This document shows positions 1-5,278 of a DNA stretch of 5,521 nt, in pieces. Position 1 is the stretch's first letter, and each line of letters opens with the position of its first letter. A model generated the notes under the pieces. The model was not told where the DNA came from. It saw only the letters and a list, made by a program, of their open reading frames with translations, and ran no database searches. Origin of the DNA: Acidovorax sp. GTDB lineage: Bacteria > Pseudomonadota > Gammaproteobacteria > Burkholderiales > Burkholderiaceae_C. The stretch lies in assembly GCA_011620245.1 (NCBI GenBank), contig WOZN01000060.1:1-5521 (forward strand). The letters run 5' to 3'. The position numbers and the translations under genes are program-made.

Positions 1-375
1 GGGCTGGACCTGACCCGCATCGTCGGCGTGGAAAAAGGCGAGGGCCGCAAGGTGGGCCTGGAAGAGCTGGTGTTTGCCGATGGGCGCGAAAAGGTCTATC
101 TGGGCAAGGACTCGGCCGCGCTGATGCTGGTGGCGCAGATCCGCGACGAGGCCCACCGCTTTGCCATCACCGGCATGCGCGCGGCGCGCGCCAAGGTGCG
201 CGTGGGCGGCGGCCAGCTCGAAGAAATCGCCGGTGTAGGCCCCAAGAAGCGCGCGCGCCTGCTGCAGCGCTTTGGCGGGGTGCGCGGCGTGGCGGCGGCC
301 AGCGTGGAAGACCTGGTCACGGTGGACGGCATTTCGCGCGAACTGGCCGAGGAGATTTACCGGGCCCTTCGATAA
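1..375 (+). CDS. uvrC: UvrABC system protein C, C-terminal part (5' end outside window)
   Basis: UvrC makes the two incisions flanking a UvrA/UvrB-marked DNA lesion in nucleotide excision repair, in the cytoplasm. The frame is open from base 1 and gives 124 residues before TAA at 373-375, so roughly the last fifth of a protein usually near 600-680 residues is present. The visible part covers the end of the RNase H-like endonuclease domain: the stretch VGLEELVF matches the E. coli segment AGLETLFF, and the His in [10 protein letters not shown] (visible codon 52) lines up with E. coli His538 of the 5'-incision site. The catalytic aspartates lie upstream of the window. The tail carries two helix-hairpin-helix motifs, one around [12 protein letters not shown] and one around [12 protein letters not shown], which bind DNA. 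pgsA follows on the same strand 79 nt later, as in many proteobacteria. Identification is by recall of the family. Confidence 0.96.
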   Translation, partial: GLDLTRIVGVEKGEGRKVGLEELVFADGREKVYLGKDSAALMLVAQIRDEAHRFAITGMRAARAKVRVGGGQLEEIAGVGPKKRARLLQRFGGVRGVAAASVEDLVTVDGISRELAEEIYRALR

Positions 376-441
376 GGGTGTTGCCTGGAACGTGTTCAGG
401 TTCTTATCACCGCTGGCACAGAATGGGCGCCGCTGCCATGA

Positions 442-447
442 CACAAT
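442..447 (+). promoter_or_regulatory. Possible extended -10 promoter of pgsA
   Basis: The sequence TGA followed by CACAAT (439-447) has the form of an extended -10 element: TG one base upstream of a hexamer matching TATAAT at four of six positions. No good -35 hexamer lies at normal distance. The expected start of transcription, about seven bases after the hexamer, falls at 453-456, on the ATG of pgsA at 455. Transcription may also continue from uvrC, since no terminator with a T-tract is visible between the two genes. This is a motif reading only. Confidence 0.3.
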
Positions 448-454
448 CGCCGCC

Positions 455-1021
455 ATGTTCTGGACAATCCCCACCCTGTTGACCTGGACGCGCATCGTCG
501 CGATACCTTTGATCGTGGGGATCTTCTACGCGCCGCTGGAGCCGGCCATGCGCAATCTCATCGCCACCGTGCTGTTCGTGGTGTTTGCCGCCACCGACTG
601 GCTCGATGGCTACCTGGCGCGCAAGCTCAACCAGACCTCCTCCTTCGGCGCTTTTCTGGATCCGGTGGCGGACAAGTTCCTGGTGTGCGCATCGCTCCTG
701 GTGCTGGTGCACCTGCAGCGGGCCGACGTGTTCGTGGCACTCATCATCATCGGCCGCGAGATCGCCATATCGGCCCTGCGCGAATGGATGGCACAGATCG
801 GCGCCAGCAAGAGCGTGGCCGTGCACATGATCGGCAAGCTCAAGACCACGGTGCAGATGACGGCCATCCCTTTCCTTCTGTATGACGGGCAGCTGTTCGG
901 CGTGATCGACACGGGCGTGTGGGGCACCTGGCTGATCTGGGCATCGGCAGTGCTCACGGTCTGGTCGATGGTGTATTACCTGCAGAAGGCGCTGCCCGAG
1001 ATCCGGGCACGCGTCAAATAG
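455..1021 (+). CDS. pgsA: CDP-diacylglycerol--glycerol-3-phosphate 3-phosphatidyltransferase (PgsA)
   Basis: This inner-membrane enzyme transfers a phosphatidyl group from CDP-diacylglycerol to glycerol 3-phosphate. The product, phosphatidylglycerophosphate, is the committed precursor of phosphatidylglycerol and cardiolipin. The 188-residue product has the usual length. The CDP-alcohol phosphotransferase motif is complete: D48, D51, G52, A55, R56, G65, D69 and D73, in the spacing DxxDGxxAR(x8)GxxxDxxxD. Segments characteristic of PgsA rather than phosphatidylserine synthase follow, REIAISALREW from residue 101 and GKLKTTVQM from residue 127. Hydrophobic segments near 14-28, 35-47, 75-87, 92-100, 133-143 and 158-175 fit a multi-pass membrane protein. 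The frame stays open upstream into uvrC, but ATG 455 is chosen because the family N-terminus FWTIPTLLTWTRI begins there. No Shine-Dalgarno sequence precedes this ATG. Confidence 0.95.
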   Translation: MFWTIPTLLTWTRIVAIPLIVGIFYAPLEPAMRNLIATVLFVVFAATDWLDGYLARKLNQTSSFGAFLDPVADKFLVCASLLVLVHLQRADVFVALIIIGREIAISALREWMAQIGASKSVAVHMIGKLKTTVQMTAIPFLLYDGQLFGVIDTGVWGTWLIWASAVLTVWSMVYYLQKALPEIRARVK

Positions 1022-1079
1022 ATTTCAAGCCTTTTCGGCCTCCAGCGCATGATGGGTAAGCGCTGGCAGCTATATTTTC
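1022..1079 (+). repeat. Intergenic dispersed repeat (Comamonadaceae type) with a 7-bp hairpin
   Basis: The 70-nt spacer between pgsA and the dehydrogenase gene is largely filled by a sequence resembling an intergenic element I recall in many copies from Acidovorax-like genomes. Its core is an A/T-rich flank, then CCAGCGC (1042-1048), an 11-nt spacer, GCGCTGG (1060-1066), then CAGCTAT and an A/T run. The two arms are perfect reverse complements. The hairpin is directly visible. Membership of a dispersed family is from memory and cannot be shown with one copy. No T-tract directly follows the hairpin, so it is not a standard terminator. Confidence 0.5.
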
Positions 1080-1084
1080 AGGAG
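1080..1084 (+). promoter_or_regulatory. Ribosome binding site of the dehydrogenase gene
   Basis: AGGAG lies seven bases before ATG 1092. It supports that start codon and immediately follows the repeat element, so the repeat abuts the translation-initiation region. Confidence 0.75.
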
Positions 1085-1091
1085 CATCTGA

Positions 1092-2231
1092 ATGGCGAAG
1101 CATCGCATCGCAGTGGTGGCCGGTGACGGCATCGGCAAGGAGGTCATGCCCGAGGGCCTGCGCGTGATGGACGCTGCCGCCCGCCAATTCGGCATCGACC
1201 TGCAGTTCGACCATTTCGACTTCTCCAGCTGGGACTACTGCGAAAAGCACGGCAAGATGCTGCCCGACAACTGGAAGGAGCAGGTCGGCGGCCATGAGGC
1301 CATCTACTTCGGCGCCGTGGGCTGGCCCGAAAAGATTGCCGACCATGTCTCGCTGTGGGGCTCGCTGCTGCTGTTTCGCCGCGAGTTCGACCAGTACATC
1401 AACCTGCGCCCCGCGCGCCTCATGCCCGGCGTGATCGCCCCGGTGGTGCGGCGCGACGGCAGCCCGCGCCTGCCCGGCGAGATCGACATGCTCATCGTGC
1501 GCGAGAACACCGAGGGCGAATACTCCAGCATCGGCGGGCGCATGTACGAAGGCACGCCCCGCGAGATCGTGATGCAGGAGACGGTGATGTCCCGCCACGG
1601 CGTGGACCGCGTGCTGAAGTTCGCTTTCGACCTCGCCCAGTCGAGCCCCAGGAAGCACCTGACCAGCGCCACCAAGTCCAACGGCATCGCCATCACCATG
1701 CCCTACTGGGACGAGCGCGTGGCCGAGATGGCCAAGTCGTATCCGGATGTGAGAGTGGACAAGTTTCACATCGACATCCTCACCGCGCATTTCGTGCAGC
1801 GCCCCGACTTTTTCGACGTGGTGGTGGCCAGCAATCTGTTTGGCGACATCCTCAGCGACCTGGGGCCCGCCTGCACCGGCACCATCGGCATCGCGCCCAG
1901 CGCCAACCTGAACCCCACACGCACCATGCCCTCGCTGTTCGAGCCCGTGCACGGCTCGGCGCCCGACATTGCGGGGCAGGGCATTGCCAACCCCATCGGC
2001 CAGATCTGGTGTGGCGCGATGATGCTCGACTTCCTCGGCTACCGCGCAGCGCACGATGCCGTGCTGGCGGCCATCGAGGCCGTGCTCGATCCTCAAGGCG
2101 GCGGCCCCCGCACGCCTGACCTGGGTGGAAAAGCCGGTACACAGGATGTGGGGCGCGCCATTGCATCGGCGCTGCAGCCAGCAACAACGGCACGCTGTCA
2201 ATCAGGAATGATGCCCATGCGGCGGCTGTGA
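1092..2231 (+). CDS. dmlA: D-malate / tartrate dehydrogenase (decarboxylating, NAD-dependent)
   Basis: This is a cytoplasmic member of the isocitrate/isopropylmalate dehydrogenase superfamily, in the DmlA/TtuC branch. It oxidises D-malate to pyruvate and CO2, and family members also act on tartrate or isopropylmalate. The 379-residue protein keeps long blocks shared with E. coli DmlA, for example HISLWGSLL-like HVSLWGSLL, LTSATKSNG and VVVASNLFGDILSDLGPAC. Expected active-site residues by comparison with isopropylmalate dehydrogenase are R96, R106, R137, Y144 and K195, with metal-binding D228, D252 and D256. The nucleotide site EPVHGSAPDI (284-293) has an Asp typical of NAD use. ATG 1092 has a good ribosome binding site. 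The last 15-18 residues, after about 361, extend beyond the E. coli enzyme and look unconserved. Whether malate or tartrate is the main substrate cannot be told from sequence. A symbol of ttuC would be equally acceptable. Confidence 0.92.
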   Translation: MAKHRIAVVAGDGIGKEVMPEGLRVMDAAARQFGIDLQFDHFDFSSWDYCEKHGKMLPDNWKEQVGGHEAIYFGAVGWPEKIADHVSLWGSLLLFRREFDQYINLRPARLMPGVIAPVVRRDGSPRLPGEIDMLIVRENTEGEYSSIGGRMYEGTPREIVMQETVMSRHGVDRVLKFAFDLAQSSPRKHLTSATKSNGIAITMPYWDERVAEMAKSYPDVRVDKFHIDILTAHFVQRPDFFDVVVASNLFGDILSDLGPACTGTIGIAPSANLNPTRTMPSLFEPVHGSAPDIAGQGIANPIGQIWCGAMMLDFLGYRAAHDAVLAAIEAVLDPQGGGPRTPDLGGKAGTQDVGRAIASALQPATTARCQSGMMPMRRL

Positions 2232-2314
2232 GACAGAAGCGCCTTGCAAGCCCCGTCACGCCGTGGAATGCGACTAGAATTCCGGCCAATGCTGCGTCAA
2301 ATCAGCATGTTGTA

Positions 2315-2343
2315 TTGACACACGGAAACTCGGTGGCTTTAAT
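2315..2343 (+). promoter_or_regulatory. Strong sigma70-type promoter of hupB
   Basis: A perfect TTGACA (2315-2320) is separated by 17 nt from TTTAAT (2338-2343), which matches the -10 consensus at five of six positions. Transcription should start near 2350 and give hupB an untranslated leader of about 130 nt. The strength fits an abundant nucleoid protein plus a tRNA gene. The rest of the 248-nt spacer from 2232 contains no gene I can support and no clear terminator for the dehydrogenase gene. A six-base inverted repeat, ATGCTG/CAGCAT (2289-2294 and 2303-2308), lies just upstream of the -35 box. Confidence 0.8.
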
Positions 2344-2346
2344 CTG

Positions 2347-2367
2347 ATGCAGCAGCGCCTGCTGCAT
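2347..2367. promoter_or_regulatory. Perfect 9-bp inverted repeat at the hupB transcription start
   Basis: ATGCAGCAG (2347-2355), then CGC, then CTGCTGCAT (2359-2367) form a perfect inverted repeat spanning about -3 to +18 relative to the predicted start. It could be an operator for a dimeric repressor, or a hairpin at the 5' end of the hupB messenger that protects it from decay. The symmetry is directly visible and the role is inferred. Confidence 0.55.
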
Positions 2368-2467
2368 ATGCCAGTCATTCCCCCGTCTGATGCCCACCAG
2401 CCCAAAGGGTAGTGCTTTCGGACGTGTGAAAACCAGATATCCGCGAGACATCCATCAACTCTTTCCC

Positions 2468-2473
2468 GAGAGG
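2468..2473 (+). promoter_or_regulatory. Ribosome binding site fixing the GTG start of hupB
   Basis: GAGAGG ends six bases before GTG 2480. The frame is open further upstream to an ATG at 2390, but this site, and the conserved HU start immediately after it, select the GTG. Confidence 0.75.
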
Positions 2474-2479
2474 CTTTTT

Positions 2480-2752
2480 GTGAACAAAACCGAACTGATC
2501 GAGCATATCGCTACCAACGCCGACATCTCCAAGGCCGCTGCAGCGCGCGCCCTGGAATCCACGATCGAGGCCGTCAAGAAGACCCTGAAGAAGGGTGGCA
2601 CCGTCTCGCTCGTCGGTTTTGGCACTTTCGCAGTTGGCAAGCGTGCGGCTCGCACGGGTCGCAATCCCCGTACCGGCGCTGCGATTAAAATCAAAGCTGC
2701 CAAAGTTCCAAAGTTTCGTCCAGGCAAGGCATTGAAAGACGCCTTGAATTGA
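2480..2752 (+). CDS. hupB: DNA-binding protein HU-beta (HupB)
   Basis: HU is a small dimeric histone-like protein that bends and compacts DNA in the nucleoid and assists replication, recombination and gene control. From GTG 2480 the product is exactly 90 residues, the standard HU length, and begins [11 protein letters not shown]. The dimerisation helices occupy about 1-45, the GFGTF signature is at 46-50, and the DNA-inserting arm carries R58, R61, N62, P63, R64 and G66. The C-terminal helix includes [13 protein letters not shown] longer frame to ATG 2390 exists, but its extra 30 residues are unlike HU. It is HU rather than IHF because the length and the arm RNPRTG are typical of HU. The gene has its own strong promoter, and its mRNA probably runs on into tRNA-Val, which starts 15 nt after the stop. 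ppiD beyond it matches the E. coli hupB-ppiD order. Confidence 0.97.
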   Translation: MNKTELIEHIATNADISKAAAARALESTIEAVKKTLKKGGTVSLVGFGTFAVGKRAARTGRNPRTGAAIKIKAAKVPKFRPGKALKDALN

Positions 2753-2767
2753 TGTCCAGTTAGGTTG

Positions 2768-2843
2768 GGGTCCTTAGCTCAGTTGGTAGAGCGGCTCCTT
2801 TACACGGAGTAGGTCGGCGGTTCGAGACCGTCAGGACCCACCA
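2768..2843 (+). tRNA. tRNA-Val, anticodon UAC
   Basis: The cloverleaf is complete. The acceptor stem GGGTCCT (2768-2774) pairs with AGGACCC (2833-2839). The D-stem is GCTC/GAGC. The anticodon stem GCTCC/GGAGT has one G-T pair and a seven-base loop with TAC at 2801-2803. The T-stem is GGCGG/CCGTC with loop TTCGAGA. The discriminator is A2840 and the CCA end is encoded (2841-2843). It reads GUA-type valine codons. Lying 15 nt after hupB and before a terminator, it is probably processed from the hupB transcript, since no separate promoter fits in the gap. Confidence 0.97.
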
Positions 2844-2852
2844 CCACCGAAC

Positions 2853-2886
2853 AAAGGCGAACGAAAGTTCGCCTTTTGTTTTTTTT
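2853..2886 (+). terminator. Intrinsic terminator after tRNA-Val
   Basis: A perfect 10-bp stem (2853-2862 with 2867-2876) closed by a GAAA tetraloop is followed by a T-rich tail, TGTTTTTTTT (2877-2886). This is a textbook factor-independent terminator and should end the hupB-tRNA-Val transcript. Confidence 0.93.
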
Positions 2887-2904
2887 GTCACTGAAAGATC
2901 GACC

Positions 2905-4818
2905 ATGTTTGAATCCATCCGCAAGCACTCCAAGATCGTGATGCTCTTGTTGTTCTTGCTGATCATTCCATCGTTTGTGCTGGTGGGCATCGACAGCAAC
3001 TATTTCTCCGAAAAGAGCGCTGTCGTTGCTCGCGTTGATGGTCACGACATCAAGCAGACCGACTGGGACAATGCCCACAGGATGGAGACCGACAGAATCC
3101 GGGCCCAGTCGCCCACGGTGGATGCGAAACTGCTCGACTCTCCCCAGGCGCGTTATGCAACGTTGGAGCGTATGGTACGGGACCGGGTATTTCAGGCAGC
3201 AGCCCAGAAAATGCACCTCGTTACCAGCGACAGTCGCCTGGCCCGCAGCCTGCAGGAAATACCGGCCATCGCGGCCCTCAAGCGCCCCGATGGATCGCTC
3301 GACGCCGAGGCCTACCGCGCTCTGGTTGCCGCCCAAGGACTAACGCCGGAAGGCTTCGAGGCCAATATGCGCCGGGATATTTCGGTGAACCAGGTCGTTG
3401 GAGGGGTAATGGACTCCGCCTTCAGCACCGATGCGCAGGTCAAGTTGTCGCTGGATGCCTTGTACCAACGCCGCGAAGTGCAGATTGCACGCTTCAATCC
3501 TGCGGAGTTTTCCAGCAAGGTGGCGCCCACCGATGCAGATCTGGAGGGCTACTACAAGGCCCACGTCTTTGCGTTTCAGCAGGCCGAACAGGCTGACGTG
3601 GAATATGTGGTGCTGGACATTGACAGCGTGCGTGCGGGCATCACCTTGAACGAAGATGACTTGCGCACCTATTACAAGGAAAACGTGGCCCGCCTTGCAG
3701 GCAAGGAAGAGCGCCGCGCCAGCCATATCCTGATCAATGCGCCCAAGGATGCGCCGGCGGCAGACCGGGAAAAGGCCAAGGCCCGTGCAACGCAATTGCT
3801 GGAGCAGGTTCGCAAGGCACCAGCCACTTTTGCGGAAGTTGCCAGGAAGTCTTCCGAAGATGCAGGGTCTGCCATGTCCGGCGGAGACCTGAATTTCTTT
3901 GCACGGGGTGCCATGGTCAAGCCGTTCGAAGATGCTGCTTTCGCGATGAAAAAAGGGGACATCAGCGACGTGGTGGAAACCGATTTCGGATACCACATCA
4001 TCTTGCTGACGGATATCAAGACGCCCCGTCAACCAAGCTTTGAAGAGCTGCGTCCCTCCATGGAAGCCGAACTCAAGCAGCAACAAGCGCAGCGCAAGTT
4101 TGCCGAGGTGGCTGAATCGTTTGCCAATGCGGTTTATGAACAGTCTGACAGCCTCAAGCCCGTGGCCGAAAAGCTCAAGCTCAAGGTTCTCACGGCATCG
4201 GGTGTCGCCCGTACGCCGGCTCCGGGAGCCACGGGCCCCCTGGCAAACGGCAAGCTGCTGGAGGCGCTGTTTTCGTCGGACTCCATCGCGAACAAACGCA
4301 ATACCGAAGCAGTGGAGACCGGACCCAGCCAGATGGCAGCCGCCCGCATAAGCACGTATACCGCTGCACGTACCCTGCCACTGGATGAAGTGCGCGCGCG
4401 CGTGCGCAGTCTGTACATCGCCGAGAAGTCGGCCGAGTTGGCGCGCAAGGAAGGCGAAGCCAAGCTGCTGGCATGGAAGGCCACGCCGAACAACGCGGCG
4501 GGTCTGCCGCCAGCCATCGTTGTATCGCGCGACCAGCCCCAAAATCAGCCACGGCCTCTGGTGGATGCGGTGCTCAGTGTCAATGCTGCAACTTTGCCAG
4601 CCTGGGTCGGCGTGGACCTGGGAGCGCAGGGATACGCTGTGGCCAAGGTCAGCCGACTGGTTCCTCGCGAGCCATCCAGCGAGCAAGTAGCCCGCCAGGA
4701 GCGCCAGCAATACCTGCAGTTGTGGAGCAACGCCGAAGGGCTGGCCTACTATGAAATGCTGAAAGATCGCTTCAAGGTTCAAATCAAGGTTCCACGCCCA
4801 CAGTCCACACCGGGTTGA
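2905..4818 (+). CDS. ppiD: Peptidylprolyl isomerase / periplasmic chaperone PpiD (SurA-N and parvulin domains)
   Basis: PpiD is an inner-membrane-anchored folding factor that acts in the periplasm near the SecYEG exit and assists newly exported proteins. The 637-residue protein, close to the E. coli length of 623, has a short basic N-terminus (RKHSK), one transmembrane anchor at about 11-29, and a SurA-N-like chaperone region to about 200. A parvulin domain spans about 267-370, and a long helical C-terminal region follows. The parvulin domain keeps the blocks ASHILI (272-277), GGDLNFF (326-332), MVKPFEDAAF (337-346) and GYHIILL (362-368). H274, D328, M337, F341 and H364 sit at the usual active-site positions. 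ATG 2905 fits the family N-terminus, although its ribosome binding site (GAAAG, 2893-2897) is weak. The gene follows hupB and tRNA-Val, with a terminator ending 18 nt before its start. Confidence 0.95.
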   Translation: MFESIRKHSKIVMLLLFLLIIPSFVLVGIDSNYFSEKSAVVARVDGHDIKQTDWDNAHRMETDRIRAQSPTVDAKLLDSPQARYATLERMVRDRVFQAAAQKMHLVTSDSRLARSLQEIPAIAALKRPDGSLDAEAYRALVAAQGLTPEGFEANMRRDISVNQVVGGVMDSAFSTDAQVKLSLDALYQRREVQIARFNPAEFSSKVAPTDADLEGYYKAHVFAFQQAEQADVEYVVLDIDSVRAGITLNEDDLRTYYKENVARLAGKEERRASHILINAPKDAPAADREKAKARATQLLEQVRKAPATFAEVARKSSEDAGSAMSGGDLNFFARGAMVKPFEDAAFAMKKGDISDVVETDFGYHIILLTDIKTPRQPSFEELRPSMEAELKQQQAQRKFAEVAESFANAVYEQSDSLKPVAEKLKLKVLTASGVARTPAPGATGPLANGKLLEALFSSDSIANKRNTEAVETGPSQMAAARISTYTAARTLPLDEVRARVRSLYIAEKSAELARKEGEAKLLAWKATPNNAAGLPPAIVVSRDQPQNQPRPLVDAVLSVNAATLPAWVGVDLGAQGYAVAKVSRLVPREPSSEQVARQERQQYLQLWSNAEGLAYYEMLKDRFKVQIKVPRPQSTPG

Positions 4819-4845
4819 TCGGAAATTTGACGGATATTGGAGCGA

Positions 4846-4864
4846 AGCCCGGTTTTCTCGGGCT
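4846..4864 (+). promoter_or_regulatory. G+C-rich hairpin upstream of and touching the tRNA-His -10 box
   Basis: AGCCCG (4846-4851) and CGGGCT (4859-4864) form a perfect 6-bp stem with a 7-nt loop. It lies 27 nt after the ppiD stop, and its last base is the first base of the tRNA-His -10 hexamer. It could help end ppiD transcripts, although no T-tract follows, or it could affect the promoter. The role is inferred. Confidence 0.35.
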
Positions 4865-4869
4865 ATAAT
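4864..4869 (+). promoter_or_regulatory. Consensus -10 box of tRNA-His
   Basis: A perfect TATAAT ends 10 nt before the tRNA, so transcription should start near 4876 with only a few leader bases. I see no -35 hexamer at 15-19 nt spacing. TTGACG at 4827-4832 is 31 nt away, too far to pair with this box. Confidence 0.6.
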
Positions 4870-4879
4870 GCAACGCTAC

Positions 4880-4956
4880 GGTGGCTGTAGCTCAGTTGGT
4901 AGAGTCCAGGATTGTGATTCCTGTTGTCGTGGGTTCGAGCCCCATCAGCCACCCCA
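4880..4956 (+). tRNA. tRNA-His, anticodon GUG
   Basis: The gene includes the extra 5' G (G-1 at 4880) that is the hallmark of histidine tRNAs, opposite C73 at 4953. The acceptor stem GGTGGCTG/CAGCCACC, the anticodon stem CAGGA/TCCTG with GTG at 4914-4916, and the T-stem GTGGG/CCCAT are intact. CCA is encoded at 4954-4956. The D-stem has a G-T pair at its base (4890 with 4905), where E. coli has G-C; this should be tolerated. The gene is apparently the insertion point of the foreign-looking DNA to its right and remains whole. Confidence 0.97.
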
Positions 4957-4968
4957 AGTACAGTAAAG

Positions 4969-5007
4969 AAACCCTGCTATTCGAAAGATAGCGGGGTTTT
5001 TTGTTTT
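4969..5007 (+). terminator. Intrinsic terminator after tRNA-His
   Basis: A 12-bp stem (4969-4980 with 4988-4999), containing one G-T pair and a 7-nt loop, runs into a T-tract broken by one G (4997-5007). It should end the tRNA-His transcript. The A-rich flank on the left also gives a T-rich tail on the opposite strand, so the same hairpin may terminate leftward transcripts. Confidence 0.88.
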
Positions 5008-5226
5008 CCGTTCGATGCAAGGGCGGATGTAAGACGATTTCGGCAATCCAAGGCCGGCGGGTTTCGTGTTGCCATTGGCGTCGTAGCAATCGAACCCATG
5101 CGTCAGCATTTTGTGAATTTCGGCGGGTTTGTCGATGCTCCATGCTTCCAGCACATCACGGGCAGTCGGGCGCGGCTTGCCTTCGCAGTGCGCGTCTTTG
5201 AGTAAACGATACAGGGGCAACATCAC
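4977..5226 (-). pseudogene. Small unrecognised protein remnant with probable frameshift
   Basis: I do not recognise a named family. Leftward from GTG 5226 (then ATG 5223), preceded by GGAGG at 5240-5236, the frame gives a protein-like sequence through the blocks RPTARDVLEAW, KPAEIHKMLTHGFDCYD and ANGNTKPAGL. Without correction it runs on to a stop at 4947-4945, through the terminator and into the 3' end of tRNA-His, giving 93 residues with an unnatural tail. Dropping one C at 5048-5049 (plus-strand base) moves into a frame that continues DCRNRLTSALASNGKQ and stops at TAG 4979-4977, giving 82 residues. The second reading looks more natural, so I call it a frameshifted remnant or a base error in the sequence. 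The similarity to small accessory proteins of Comamonadaceae islands is from memory. It is divergent from the integrase fragment, with 52 nt between starts. Confidence 0.4.
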
Positions 5227-5255
5227 CGGCGGGTACCTCCAGCCACTCGGTCTGT

Positions 5256-5269
5256 CACAAGCACTTGTG
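5256..5269. promoter_or_regulatory. Inverted repeat between the divergent island genes
   Basis: CACAAG (5256-5261) and CTTGTG (5264-5269) are perfect reverse complements separated by CA. The element lies in the short gap between the two divergent starts and touches the ribosome binding site of the integrase fragment. It could be an operator controlling the integrase. The function is inferred. Confidence 0.35.
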
Positions 5270-5272
5270 GAG
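5269..5272 (+). promoter_or_regulatory. Ribosome binding site of the integrase fragment
   Basis: GGAG ends six bases before ATG 5279. It supports this start over the in-frame ATG 150 bases upstream at 5129, which lies within the opposite-strand frame. Confidence 0.6.
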
Positions 5273-5278
5273 CAACCC

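Noticed and set aside
272..454. N-terminal extension of PgsA from ATG 272 inside uvrC
   Set aside because: The family N-terminus starts at ATG 455. The added part is a shifted reading of the conserved UvrC tail.
1049..1076. A promoter ATGATG-16 nt-TATATT within the repeat, for the dehydrogenase gene
   Set aside because: The -35 matches only half the consensus, and the start site would fall on the ribosome binding site. It is too weak to annotate.
1014..2201. A 395-codon open frame on the minus strand opposite the dehydrogenase gene
   Set aside because: Its composition is typical of an antisense shadow in high-G+C DNA (rich in Ala, Gly, His, Val and Arg without domains), while the plus strand encodes a clearly conserved enzyme.
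2221..2243. A terminator just after the dehydrogenase gene (GGCG/CGCC and CTGT/ACAG pairing)
   Set aside because: The stems are only four bases each, and no T-tract follows.
2390..2479. N-terminal extension of HupB from ATG 2390
   Set aside because: The extra 30 residues are unlike HU. GTG 2480 has a ribosome binding site and gives the exact 90-residue family length.
4390..4408. A 19-base alternating purine-pyrimidine tract rich in CG steps (Z-DNA-like)
   Set aside because: It is explained by the codons for VRARVR within ppiD in a high-G+C genome.
3340..4782. A 480-codon open frame on the minus strand opposite ppiD
   Set aside because: It shows no recognisable domain and mirrors the ppiD codon pattern. 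It is a shadow of a well-conserved gene.
5091..5098. A possible second copy of the tRNA-His T-loop as an attachment site (GGGTTCGA on the minus strand)
   Set aside because: Only about eight bases match and they lie inside the left-facing coding frame. This is chance similarity to a universal tRNA motif.
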